Assembly: GCF_003416885.1 (NCBI RefSeq)
Contig: NZ_QVPD01000001.1
Coordinates: 137,715 to 201,714, forward strand
DNA: 64,000 nucleotides
Direction: 5' to 3'
DNA from: Cognatiluteimonas weifangensis
Lineage (GTDB): Bacteria > Pseudomonadota > Gammaproteobacteria > Xanthomonadales > Xanthomonadaceae
The position numbers and the translations under genes were made by a program. Position 1 is the stretch's first letter; the number at the start of each line of letters is the position of its first letter. The notes under the pieces are model-generated. The model was not told the DNA's origin and ran no database searches. It was given only the letters and a program-made list of their open reading frames with translations. This document shows positions 1-7,704 of this stretch, one piece after another.

Positions 1-1174
1 GGCGGAACTCCTCGGTCTGCTGGTAGGTCAGGCTGGCGCGGTGGAAATCGTTGATGTTCCAGTCCAGCTTGGCCAGGTAACGCTTGTTCTCCAGGTTGAT
101 GCCGGTGGCGCCATAGACGCCGGGCTGCATGCCCACGTCGTTGGCGATCGAGATCGCCTGGTCGATGTCGTCCTGGGTGACGTCGCCGTTGGCCAGGCCG
201 TCGGAGGCGGACTCGCCGCCGAAGTTCTTGATCGCCTGCTCTTCGTACGAAGCGAAGAAGAATAGCTTGTCCTTGAGGATGGGGCCGCCGAGGGTGATGC
301 CCTTGGTCTCGTCCTTGTCGAACAGGCCGTACTCCTCGCCGTTGCGCTCGCCAACCATGCTGCTGGCGTCCTTCAGCGCGTAGTACACCGAGCCATGGAA
401 CTCGTTGGTGCCCGACTTGGTCACGGCGTTGACGGTCGCACCGACGGTGTCGGTGGTGACATCGTAATCGCTGATCTTGATGTCGTAGGCGGCAATGGTG
501 TCGACCGAGATCGGCGAGCCGACGTAGGGCATGCCGTTGGCATTCAGGCCGAAGGGGTCGCCTTGCGACAGGCCATCGACGGAAATGGTGTTGTAGCGGT
601 TGTTGATGCCGGCGACCGAGATGGCGCCGGAGGCCTGGTCGGTCACCTGGATCCGCGGGTCGAGGCGGGCGATATCGTCCAGCGAGCGATTGCCCTGCGG
701 CGCCAGCGCCAGCTGGCGGCCATCGACGGAAGTGCCCACGCCCTTGTTCTGCGAGCTGAAGAGGTCCGCCGTGGCATCGGCGTAGACGGCGACGCCGCCC
801 AGGTTGGTGACGTCGGCATTGAGGGTGGCATCGACGTCGGCGACCTGGTTCAGGCTCAGGTAGACATCGCTGTGGGTGCTGCTGCCGGCGCCTTCCTTGT
901 TGACGGTGATCGTGTACGGGCCGCCGACGCGCAGGCCGCGGGCGCTGTAGTTGCCGTTGGCGTCGGTGACGGCGCGGCTGACGGTGCCCGATTCGACGTG
1001 GGTGATGACGACCTCGGCGCCGGCCACGGGCTGGCCGTCGGCGGCGACCACGGTACCGCCGACGCCGGCGGAGGTGCTCTGCGCGAACGCGGGGGCGGCG
1101 GCAAGCGCCATGATCAGGGCGAGCGACAGCTTGGACAGCCGGGCGTGGTTCGACCAGAGGTTGCGATGGGTCAT
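1..1174 (-). CDS. Oar-like TonB-dependent receptor, 5' part only
   Basis: Outer-membrane TonB-dependent transporter of the Oar/carboxypeptidase-regulatory type; the 3' part lies beyond the window edge. About 391 codons are visible. A signal peptide (hydrophobic stretch ending AAAPAFAQ) is followed at about residues 36-100 by a carboxypeptidase regulatory-like beta-sandwich (TVVAADGQPVAGAEVVIT, then TDANGNYSARGL). A plug domain follows, with GTSVDGRQLALAPQGNRSL, SVDGLSQGDPFG and VNAVTKSGTNEFHGSVYY. Receptors of this build are abundant in xanthomonads and their substrates are mostly unknown (oligosaccharides, peptides or proteins). The ATG at 1174 is chosen because the signal peptide follows directly. 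The family call is firm; the substrate is unknown. Confidence 0.9.
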   Translation of the reverse strand, partial: MTHRNLWSNHARLSKLSLALIMALAAAPAFAQSTSAGVGGTVVAADGQPVAGAEVVITHVESGTVSRAVTDANGNYSARGLRVGGPYTITVNKEGAGSSTHSDVYLSLNQVADVDATLNADVTNLGGVAVYADATADLFSSQNKGVGTSVDGRQLALAPQGNRSLDDIARLDPRIQVTDQASGAISVAGINNRYNTISVDGLSQGDPFGLNANGMPYVGSPISVDTIAAYDIKISDYDVTTDTVGATVNAVTKSGTNEFHGSVYYALKDASSMVGERNGEEYGLFDKDETKGITLGGPILKDKLFFFASYEEQAIKNFGGESASDGLANGDVTQDDIDQAISIANDVGMQPGVYGATGINLENKRYLAKLDWNINDFHRASLTYQQTEEFR

Positions 1175-1267
1175 GATGGTTTCCTGGAGCTGCTGGATTC
1201 GGTGGCGGACATGGCGCAGGCCGACTACCCGCGGGACGCAGGTGTCGGCGCTTTCAGGCATTCCCCG

Positions 1268-1304
1268 ACCCGTGCGCCAGCGCACGGGTTAACGCCAGTT
1301 TAAC
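1268..1304. repeat. Adjacent inverted repeats between marC and the receptor gene
   Basis: A perfect 9-bp stem (ACCCGTGCG / CGCACGGGT, 4-nt loop) spans 1268-1289. It is followed by a second imperfect dyad GTTAACgccaGTTTAAC at 1288-1304. They lie in the 185-bp gap between the 3' end of marC and the start of the receptor, both read leftward. The first could end marC transcription, but no T-run follows it. The second could be an operator-like site for the receptor. Neither role is proven. Confidence 0.35.
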
Positions 1305-1359
1305 ACCCTACCCGGGGCCGGTGACAGGGCCATGACCGCCCGCGACCGGCCGCGCCGGC

Positions 1360-1965
1360 TCATCCGGCCAGCGTGGCGCCGCTGCCCAGGTAGGCAGCCA
1401 GTCCGTCCATGAACATCTGCACGGAAATCGCCACCAGCAGCATGCCCATCAGCCGCTCGATCGCGGCCAGCACGCGCCCGCCCAGCCATTTGTAGAGGTA
1501 GGTGGCCGAAAACAGGATCGCCGCGGTCGCCGCCCAGGCGAGCAGCAGGGCGAGGCTCCAGGCGCCCATGCGGTCGGGCTCCTGGCTGCCCATCAGCATC
1601 ACCGCGGCCATGCCCGAGGGCCCGGCGATCAGCGGGATCGCCATCGGCACGATGAACGGCTCGCCGCCGGGCAGCTCGCCCAGCAGGCCTTCCGGCGGCG
1701 GGAAGATCATACGGATGCCGATCAGGAACAGCACGATGCCGCCGGCGATCGACACCGACTCCTGGCGCAGATGCATCAGTTCCAGCGCGTAGCGGCCACC
1801 CCACAGGAATGCCATCAGCACGCCCAGCGCGATCAGCATCTCGCGCGCCAGCACCACGCGCTGGCGGTGCGCCGGCATGCCGCGCAGCAGGCTCAGGAAC
1901 ACCGGGACGTTGCCCAGCGGATCCAGGATCAGGAACAGCAGCAGCGCGGCGGAGGCGATGGTCAT
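1360..1965 (-). CDS. MarC/YhgN family integral membrane protein
   Basis: A 201-residue inner-membrane protein of the MarC family, about six hydrophobic segments, full length for the family. The N-terminus carries the family hallmark DPLGNVPVFLSLL inside the first membrane span, and a second conserved stretch PMAIPLIAGPSGMAAVMLM lies near residue 110. MarC proteins were once linked to multiple antibiotic resistance, but that link has been withdrawn and their function is unknown. It lies upstream of the Oar-like receptor on the same strand with a hairpin between, so co-transcription is uncertain. Confidence 0.9.
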   Translation of the reverse strand: MTIASAALLLFLILDPLGNVPVFLSLLRGMPAHRQRVVLAREMLIALGVLMAFLWGGRYALELMHLRQESVSIAGGIVLFLIGIRMIFPPPEGLLGELPGGEPFIVPMAIPLIAGPSGMAAVMLMGSQEPDRMGAWSLALLLAWAATAAILFSATYLYKWLGGRVLAAIERLMGMLLVAISVQMFMDGLAAYLGSGATLAG

Positions 1966-2143
1966 GGCGGCAGCATCGCGGAGCGACCCTGGCTGTCGTC
2001 CTGGCGCAAGCCGGGAGCCGGCGACTGCAGCCGAGCGGCATCAAGGGGGCCGGGACTGCGCTGGCGCGGCAACGACGCGCAAGCCGGTCCCTTGCCGCGC
2101 ACGGGGTAGCCGTCGGCACGCTGCGCGGCGGCGCCCATGCCGC

Positions 2144-2911
2144 TCACGCGTGCGGGGCCCAGACCTGGCCGCGGTGCGCGGCGCCGGCGGCCGACAGCAG
2201 TTCCACGCAGGCGCCGGCGTACGCCTCGGGTTCGCGCGCGCTGCGATCATCCTCGGCGACGAAGGCACGGCCGCGCAGGGCGGTGCGCATCGGCCCGGGC
2301 TGCAGGCCGCACACGCGCACGCGGGAATTGGCCAGTTCGGCGTGCAGCATGCCCACCAGCGCGGCCAGGCCGTGCTGGGCGATGCCGTAGCCGCCCCAGT
2401 AGGCCTGCCGCACCCGGGCGAGGTCGTCGACCGCGAACACCACCGCCGCGTCCGCGGCCTGCGACAGCAGCGGCAGGCAGGCCTGGGTGAGCCACCATTT
2501 CGTGGTCAGGCCGACGTGCAGCGCGCGCGCGAAGTCGGCCGGATCGGTGTGCTGCAGCGGGGTCAGGCCGCGGAATTCGGCGGCGCAATGCAGCAGGCCG
2601 TCGAGGCGGCCGAGCTGGTCCTGCAGCCGGCCGGCGAGCTCGGCGTAATCGTCGGGCGAGGCGCCTTCCAGATCCAGCGGATACAGCAGTGGTTCGGCGC
2701 CCTCGCGCGCGATCGCGTCGTACACGCGGTTCAATTTCGGCACCCGTCGGCCGAGCAGGACCACGCGCGCGCCGGCGCGGGCGCAGGCCAGCGACGCCGC
2801 GCTGCCGAGACCGCCGTGCGCGCCGGCGACCAGCACCACGCGCCCGGCCAAAGCCTGCGCGGCCGCGGCTCCGGCCGGCCGGCCCGGGTCGGCTGCGGCC
2901 GTCGCGCTCAC
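2144..2911 (-). CDS. YciK-like short-chain dehydrogenase/reductase, catalytic Lys replaced
   Basis: A 255-residue Rossmann-fold SDR resembling YciK. The cofactor-binding loop GAHGGLGSA is intact near residues 30-38 and LLGRR follows strand 2. The active site is altered. The usual Tyr-x3-Lys reads Tyr175-Gly-Ile-Ala-Gln179, and the usual catalytic-Ser stretch reads FAVDDLA. The NAG motif is HCAAEF. The start is a GTG overlapping the grxD stop codon (GTGA), which indicates translational coupling. A longer ATG-initiated frame would run through grxD and is rejected. The fold is secure, but whether the protein is an active oxidoreductase is doubtful. Confidence 0.85.
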   Translation of the reverse strand: MSATAAADPGRPAGAAAAQALAGRVVLVAGAHGGLGSAASLACARAGARVVLLGRRVPKLNRVYDAIAREGAEPLLYPLDLEGASPDDYAELAGRLQDQLGRLDGLLHCAAEFRGLTPLQHTDPADFARALHVGLTTKWWLTQACLPLLSQAADAAVVFAVDDLARVRQAYWGGYGIAQHGLAALVGMLHAELANSRVRVCGLQPGPMRTALRGRAFVAEDDRSAREPEAYAGACVELLSAAGAAHRGQVWAPHA

Positions 2912-3228
2912 GCCTTCTGCGCCTCCGCCAGCATGCGCGCGAGCTCGCCGGACTCGAGCAGCTCCAGGGTGATGTCGCAGCCGCCGATCAGCTCGCCGTT
3001 GATGAACAATTGCGGGAACGTCGGCCAGTTGGAATAGCGCGGCAGGTTGGCGCGGATTTCCGGCTCTTCGAGCACGTTGATCGTGTACAGCTCGCCGGCG
3101 CCGGCGGTCTTCAGCGCCTGCACCGTGCGGCTGGAAAAACCGCACATCGGGAACTGCGGCGTGCCCTTCATGAAAAGCACCACCGGATGGCCTTCGACCT
3201 CGGCCTGGATCCGCTGCGACACCTGCAT
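2908..3228 (-). CDS. grxD: Monothiol glutaredoxin Grx4/GrxD
   Basis: A 106-residue CGFS-type monothiol glutaredoxin. These proteins bind [2Fe-2S] clusters with glutathione, often with BolA, and deliver clusters to target proteins. The active site CGFS is at residues 29-32, preceded by the Lys-Gly-Thr-Pro motif (FMKGTPQFPMCGFS). WPTFPQLFINGELIGGCDI carries the conserved TVP-like/cis-Pro and GG elements. The size matches E. coli GrxD. It is transcribed divergently from sodB, and its stop codon overlaps the start of the SDR gene, so both probably share one mRNA. Confidence 0.95.
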   Translation of the reverse strand: MQVSQRIQAEVEGHPVVLFMKGTPQFPMCGFSSRTVQALKTAGAGELYTINVLEEPEIRANLPRYSNWPTFPQLFINGELIGGCDITLELLESGELARMLAEAQKA

Positions 3229-3287
3229 CGCTGTCTCCTGCGTTGCGCCGCTGCCGGCATTGACGGGCCGGCAACGGGACGTGGGGG

Positions 3288-3303
3288 TAGAATTGCCATT
3301 GTA
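3288..3303. promoter_or_regulatory. Back-to-back -10-like sites for sodB and grxD
   Basis: TAGAAT (3288-3293) reads toward sodB and TACAAT (3298-3303, minus strand) reads toward grxD. They are AT-rich islands in otherwise very GC-rich DNA, in the expected divergent position. No convincing -35 elements were found. The sodB-directed site would give a leader of about 160 nt containing the inverted repeat. Confidence 0.35.
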
Positions 3304-3320
3304 AGACTTCCCAGACCTCA

Positions 3321-3423
3321 GTTCGCCCTGAGCCCAGGCCCGCAGGGCCGGAGTCGGAGGGCTGCCCTCGACTACGGGCTGGTCCTTGGACTTCGCGCCT
3401 TCGGCGCTGCGCTCAGGACGAAC
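3321..3423. repeat. Large inverted repeat in the grxD-sodB divergent region
   Basis: Two approximately 40-bp arms of one element face each other. Arm 1 (3321-3361) begins GTTCGCCCTGAGC. Arm 2 (3384-3423), read on the other strand, begins GTTCGTCCTGAGCGC. About 22 bp separate them. By eye the arms are similar but not identical. The GTTCGTCCTGAGC... type of element is a common bacterial extragenic repeat. Here it lies directly between the grxD and sodB promoters, upstream of the sodB ribosome-binding site. Confidence 0.6.
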
Positions 3424-3458
3424 GGGATTCCTGCCCTCTTCCGATACAGGAGCCTGCC

Positions 3459-4037
3459 ATGGCCATCGAACTGCCTGCCCTGCCCTACGCCCGCACCGCG
3501 CTGGAGCCGCACATCTCCGGCGAGACCCTGGATTACCACTACGGCAAGCACCACAAGGGCTACGTCGACAATCTCAACAAGATGATCGCCGGCACCGAGT
3601 TCGAGGCGATGCCGCTGGAGGACATCGTGCGCAAGGCGCAGGGCGGGATGTTCAACAACGCCGCGCAGATCTGGAACCACAGCTTCTACTGGAACTGCCT
3701 GTCGCCCAATGGCGGCGGCGAGCCCGGCGGCAAGGTCGCCGACGCGATCGCCAAGGGCTTCGGCAATTTCGCCAAATTCAAGGAACAGTTCAGCGACACC
3801 GCGGTCAAGACCTTCGGTTCCGGCTGGGCTTGGCTGGTGCAGCGCCCGGACGGTTCGCTGGCACTGGCGTCCACGCCCAACGCCGCCACCCCGCTGACCG
3901 GCGAGGACACCGCGCTGCTCACCTGCGATGTCTGGGAGCACGCCTACTACATCGACTACCGCAACGCACGGCCGAAGTACGTCGAGGCGTTCTGGAACCT
4001 GGTCAACTGGGATTTCGTGGCGTCCAACATGCGCTGA
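3459..4037 (+). CDS. sodB: Superoxide dismutase, Fe type
   Basis: A 192-residue Fe/Mn-superfamily superoxide dismutase that converts superoxide to oxygen and hydrogen peroxide in the cytoplasm. The four metal ligands are visible as His27 (DYHYGKHH), His74 (WNHSFYW), Asp157 and His161 ([11 protein letters not shown]). Gln70 in [10 protein letters not shown] is the outer-sphere Gln position typical of iron enzymes, and the length fits SodB. A leader with a large inverted repeat precedes the gene, and a hairpin follows 25 bp after the stop codon. Metal choice is inferred from sequence only. Confidence 0.95.
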   Translation: MAIELPALPYARTALEPHISGETLDYHYGKHHKGYVDNLNKMIAGTEFEAMPLEDIVRKAQGGMFNNAAQIWNHSFYWNCLSPNGGGEPGGKVADAIAKGFGNFAKFKEQFSDTAVKTFGSGWAWLVQRPDGSLALASTPNAATPLTGEDTALLTCDVWEHAYYIDYRNARPKYVEAFWNLVNWDFVASNMR

Positions 4038-4062
4038 GCGCGATCGGCGCCTGCGTGACGCG

Positions 4063-4086
4063 AACGGCCGGGGAAACCCGGCCGTT
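4063..4086 (+). terminator. sodB: Hairpin after sodB
   Basis: A perfect 10-bp stem (AACGGCCGGG / CCCGGCCGTT) with a GAAA tetraloop begins 25 bp after the sodB stop codon. No clear U-tract follows, so it may terminate weakly or protect the 3' end of the mRNA. Confidence 0.55.
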
Positions 4087-4202
4087 CCGCTTTGCGGGAA
4101 GCGGGCAGTGATCCGCTCCGGTCGCGCCGCGGACCGAAAGGCAGAACGTGCCGGGCGGGGCACGGAGCCGTACGTCGCAGCCGACCGCGACCGCACCGCC
4201 GG

Positions 4203-4528
4203 CCCCCTCATCCGCCCTGGCGGGCACCTTCTCCCCGCAAGCGGGGAGAAGGGACGGCGTCGCTCTCGCTCTCGCCCAGCAAACGGGGAGAAGGAACAGC
4301 GTCGCTCTCGCCCAGCACGCGGAGAGAAGGAACAGCGTCGCCCTCGCTCTCGCCCAGCACGCGGGAAGAAGGAACAGCGTCGCTCTCGCTCTTGCCCAGC
4401 ACGCGGGGAGAAGGAACGGTGTCGCCCTCGCCCCGCGGAGCGGGGAGAGGGACAGCTTCGCGCAGCGAAGCAGGGTGAGGGGTGCGTCGCGCGTTTGTGG
4501 AAGTGCGTCCGGCCGCGCTGCGTCGCCC
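4203..4528. repeat. REP-like palindrome grading into a 42-bp tandem array
   Basis: The sodB-purK gap of about 490 bp holds no credible gene. It begins with a REP-like element whose palindrome CTTCTCCCCGC aa GCGGGGAGAAG spans 4228-4251. From 4247 there are five tandem units starting at 4247, 4289, 4325, 4367 and 4409, with periods 42, 36, 42 and 42 bp. Each unit carries AGAAGGAACAGCGTCGC, then (CTCTCG)n, then CCCAGCACGCGGGG. The 36-bp unit lacks one CGCTCT hexamer. The last unit degenerates into a CCGCGGAGCGGGGAGAGGG palindrome half. Remaining sequence to 4528 shows nothing recognisable. Confidence 0.85.
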
Positions 4529-5680
4529 TCAGGCGTCGTATGCGCGCAGGCGTTCGAGCACCGACGCGACCTGCGCCTGGCGCTCCAGCGCCTGGCCCAC
4601 GCGCTGCAGCGATTGCGCCAGTTCGACCGCCGCATCGGCGCGCAGCGTGGCGTGGCCGACCTTGCGCCCGGCACGCGGCGACTTGCCGTAGTCGTGCCAG
4701 TGGCCGCCGGGTTCGCACAGCACCGCCGCCGGATCGGGCATCGCGCCGATCCAGTTGAGCATGCAGGCGGTGCCGACCATCCGGGTGTCGCCCAGCGGCA
4801 GGCCGAGCACCGCGCGCAGGTGGTTCTGGAACTGCGAGGTCTCGCTGCCCTCGATGGTCCAGTGGCCGGAGTTGTGCACGCGCGGCGCCAGTTCGTTGGC
4901 CAGCAGCTGACCGTCCTTGCAGAACAGTTCCAGCGCGAACACGCCGACGTAGTCCAGCGCTTCGGCCAGCTTGCGGGCGTGGGCAATCGCCGCCGCGGCC
5001 AGCGCAGGCGTGACCGCGGCCGGCGCCAGACTCGCCGAAAGCACGCCGTCGACGTGCCAGTTTTCGGTCAGCGGCCAGCTGCGGAAGCCACCGTCGCGGC
5101 CGCGCACCGCCACCACCGACAGTTCGCGCTGGAACGGCACGAACGCTTCCAGGATCAGGCCCACGGCCGGCGCCTGCGGGCCGAGCGCGGCCCACGCGGC
5201 GTCGGCATCGCCGGGCGTCCTGATCCGGAACTGGCCCTTGCCGTCGTAGCCCAGGCGGCGGGTCTTGAGAACCGCCGGCGCGCCGATGTTCGCGATCGCG
5301 GCATCGAGCCCGGCGCGCGAGTCGATCGCGGCGAACTGCGGCACCGGGATGCCGAGTTCGCGGAACAGGGTCTTCTCGGCCAGCCGGTCCTGCGCGGTCG
5401 CCAGCGCGCGCGGGCTCGGGAACACCGGCACGCGCTCGGTCAGCCAGCGCGCCGATTCGGCCGGCACGTTCTCGAAATCGAAGGTGGCCACGTCGATGCG
5501 CGAGGCGAATTCGGCCAACGCCGCCTGGTCGCGATAGTCGCCCACGACCATCGGCGCGCACTGCCCGGCGCAGGCGTCGCCGGCGGTGTCCATCACCAGG
5601 AAGCGCAGGCCCAGCGGCGCACCGGACAGCGCCAGCATGCGGGCCAGCTGCCCGCCGCCGAGGATGCCGACGGTGGTCAT
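4529..5680 (-). CDS. purK: N5-carboxyaminoimidazole ribonucleotide synthase PurK
   Basis: A 383-residue ATP-grasp enzyme of purine synthesis that makes N5-CAIR from AIR, bicarbonate and ATP, the substrate of PurE. The N-terminus MTTVGILGGGQLARM is the family's glycine-rich signature. VLKTRRLGYDGKGQ is the ATP-grasp lid, and NELAPRVHNSGHWTIEGSETS is the metal/AIR-binding region. The ATG at 5680 is chosen because the glycine-rich motif follows at once; further upstream the frame has no family character. purE lies about 200 bp upstream on the same strand, so a purEK transcript is likely. Confidence 0.95.
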   Translation of the reverse strand: MTTVGILGGGQLARMLALSGAPLGLRFLVMDTAGDACAGQCAPMVVGDYRDQAALAEFASRIDVATFDFENVPAESARWLTERVPVFPSPRALATAQDRLAEKTLFRELGIPVPQFAAIDSRAGLDAAIANIGAPAVLKTRRLGYDGKGQFRIRTPGDADAAWAALGPQAPAVGLILEAFVPFQRELSVVAVRGRDGGFRSWPLTENWHVDGVLSASLAPAAVTPALAAAAIAHARKLAEALDYVGVFALELFCKDGQLLANELAPRVHNSGHWTIEGSETSQFQNHLRAVLGLPLGDTRMVGTACMLNWIGAMPDPAAVLCEPGGHWHDYGKSPRAGRKVGHATLRADAAVELAQSLQRVGQALERQAQVASVLERLRAYDA

Positions 5681-5878
5681 GCGCCGCGGCCCCCGAGGGT
5701 CATGCGAAATCCGGGGATGGTCATGCTGCATTGCTCCTGTGTTCTGGAACCTCGACCGCGTCCGCGCGGCTGCCGCGGCGCCGGCGCAGGTTGAAGGGCG
5801 CACCGCCCGCCGCGCCTTTCGACTTCGGCGCGGCGTGCCCGCGCTGCGGAGGAACGGCGCCGGCGCTTGCCGCGCGCA

Positions 5879-6397
5879 TCACTTGCGCGGGTCGTCGTGG
5901 TCGGCGACCTCGGCGGTCTGGCGCGCGCGGAAGGCCGCCAGCGCCGCGGCGATGTCCGCATCGCCGTGCGCCAGCAGCGCCGCGGCGAACAGCGCCGCGT
6001 TGGCGGCGCCGGCGTTGCCGATGGCGAAGGTGGCGACCGGCACTCCGGCCGGCATCTGCACGATCGACAGCAGCGAATCCAGGCCGTTGAGCGCCTTGCT
6101 CTGCACCGGCACGCCGAGCACCGGCAGCGCGGTCTTGGCCGCGAGCATGCCCGGCAGGTGCGCGGCGCCGCCGGCGCCGGCGATGATCGCGCGCAACCCG
6201 CGCGCCTGCGCCGTGACGGCGTAATCGAACAGCGCGTCCGGGGTGCGGTGGGCGGAGATCACGCGCACCTCGTGCGGCACGCCCAGCTGCGCCAGCCGGT
6301 CGGCGGCGTGCTGCATCGTGTCCCAGTCCGAGCGCGAACCCATCACCACGCCGACCCGCGGGGCGGCTTGCGTCGAGCTTGCAGGATTGGAAGACAT
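5879..6397 (-). CDS. purE: N5-CAIR mutase PurE
   Basis: A 172-residue class I PurE that rearranges N5-CAIR to CAIR in purine synthesis. The motifs [13 protein letters not shown] (residues about 16-28), VISAHRTPD and [14 protein letters not shown] are all present, as is the C-terminal [16 protein letters not shown]. It precedes purK on the same strand. The 198-bp gap between the two genes holds no recognisable feature. An AT-rich TAGAAT (minus strand, near 6420-6425), just upstream of the start, could be the -10 of the operon. Confidence 0.95.
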   Translation of the reverse strand: MSSNPASSTQAAPRVGVVMGSRSDWDTMQHAADRLAQLGVPHEVRVISAHRTPDALFDYAVTAQARGLRAIIAGAGGAAHLPGMLAAKTALPVLGVPVQSKALNGLDSLLSIVQMPAGVPVATFAIGNAGAANAALFAAALLAHGDADIAAALAAFRARQTAEVADHDDPRK

Positions 6398-6513
6398 GGC
6401 TCTCCCCGGTCGCGAACACGTATTCTAGCGGCCCGTGCCGGTCTTCACACCGGCGCTCGCCGCGCGGGCCCGACCGGTCCGTGCGCGACACGCCACCGAT
6501 AGAGGCTCACCCG

Positions 6514-6783
6514 ATGGACCGCAAGCTGCTCGACATCCTCGCCTGCCCGGCCACCCGCCAGCCGCTGGCGCTGCTCGACAAGGCCGGGCTGGAGGCGCTC
6601 AACCGCGCGATCGCCGCCGGCGGCGTGCGCCGCGTCGACGACAGCGCGCAGACCGCGCCGCTGCGCGAGGCGCTGGTCACCCGCGACCACAAGCTGGTCT
6701 ACCGCATCGACGACGGCATCCCGGTGCTGCTGGTGGAGGAAGCCATCGCCACCGCGCGGATCCCGGATTTTCCGAAGCAGTGA
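6514..6783 (+). CDS. Trm112/YcaR family small protein with a reduced zinc ribbon
   Basis: An 89-residue member of the Trm112 (UPF0434) family. It starts MDRKLLDILACPATRQPL and ends with DGIPVLLVEEA, both family landmarks. Only one cysteine (Cys11) remains; the second Cys of the usual CPxC is Thr, and the distal pair is absent, so no zinc site can form. An insertion of about 30 residues separates the halves compared with YcaR. Members partner methyltransferases in eukaryotes, but the bacterial role is unclear. The gene is coupled to nadC by a GTGA overlap. Confidence 0.85.
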   Translation: MDRKLLDILACPATRQPLALLDKAGLEALNRAIAAGGVRRVDDSAQTAPLREALVTRDHKLVYRIDDGIPVLLVEEAIATARIPDFPKQ

Positions 6784-7664
6784 GCACGGCCGCTGCGCCG
6801 CCGCCGGCGGAGCTGGTCGACGCCGACGTCGCCCGCGCCCTGGCCGAGGACCTGGGCAGCGGCGACGCCACCGCCGAGCTGCTGCCCGACGTGCCGGACG
6901 TCGCCTATCTGCTGTGCAAGGAGCCGGCGGTGGTCTGCGGCCGCCCCTGGTTCGACGCCTGCCATCGCGTGCTGGATCCGGACGTGCGCATCCACTGGCG
7001 CGTGGCCGAGGGCGCGCGCGTCGCCGCCGGCAGCGTGCTGGCCACCCTCGCCGGCCGCAGCCGCGCGCTGGTCAGCGCCGAACGCACCGCGCTCAATTTC
7101 CTGCAGACGCTCAGCGGCACCGCGACCGTCACCGCGGCCTATGTCGACGCCGTGCGCGGCGCCCGCGCGCCGGCGCCGGATCCGCGCATCCTCGACACCC
7201 GCAAGACCCTGCCCGGCCTGCGCCACGCGCAGAAGTACGCGGTCCGGGTCGGCGGCGGCGACAACCACCGCATGGGCCTGTACGACGCAGTGATGCTGAA
7301 GGAAAACCACGTCCGCGCCGCCGGTTCGATCGGCGCCGCCATCGCCGCCGCGCGCGCGCGGCACCCGGCGCTGCCGCTGATCGTGGAGGTGGAAACGCTG
7401 GCGCAGCTGCGCGAGGCGCTGACCGCCGGCTGCGACCGCGTCCTGATCGACGACTTCGATGCCGCCACCCGGCGCGAGGCGGTACGCATCGCCGCGGCCG
7501 CGCCGTTCGCCGGCGCGATCCCGCTGGAGGTGTCCGGCGGCGTCGACCTCGACGGGCTGCGCGCGATCGCGCGCGACGGCGTGGACTGCATCTCGATCGG
7601 CGCACTGACCAAGCACGTGCGGGCGATCGACCTGTCGATGAAGCTGGGCGAGCCGCCGCACTGA
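6780..7664 (+). CDS. nadC: Nicotinate-nucleotide pyrophosphorylase NadC
   Basis: A 294-residue quinolinate phosphoribosyltransferase that makes nicotinate mononucleotide from quinolinate and PRPP in de novo NAD synthesis. Visible hallmarks are ALNFLQTLSGTAT, RILDTRKTLPGLR and the block GGGDNHRMGLYDAVMLKENH. The C-terminal phosphate-binding loop LEVSGGVDLDGL and ISIGALTKHVRAIDLSMK are also present. The GTG start overlaps the stop codon of the Trm112-like gene, so they are translationally coupled. The frame continues further upstream but is not family-like there. Confidence 0.95.
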   Translation: MSTAAAPPPAELVDADVARALAEDLGSGDATAELLPDVPDVAYLLCKEPAVVCGRPWFDACHRVLDPDVRIHWRVAEGARVAAGSVLATLAGRSRALVSAERTALNFLQTLSGTATVTAAYVDAVRGARAPAPDPRILDTRKTLPGLRHAQKYAVRVGGGDNHRMGLYDAVMLKENHVRAAGSIGAAIAAARARHPALPLIVEVETLAQLREALTAGCDRVLIDDFDAATRREAVRIAAAAPFAGAIPLEVSGGVDLDGLRAIARDGVDCISIGALTKHVRAIDLSMKLGEPPH

Positions 7665-7704
7665 GCCGCGCCGATCGGCGGCGGTGGCGGACCCCGCGAG
7701 AAGG

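Noticed and set aside
4247..4450. CRISPR-like array
   Set aside because: Tandem units without unique spacers of constant length, and no cas genes.
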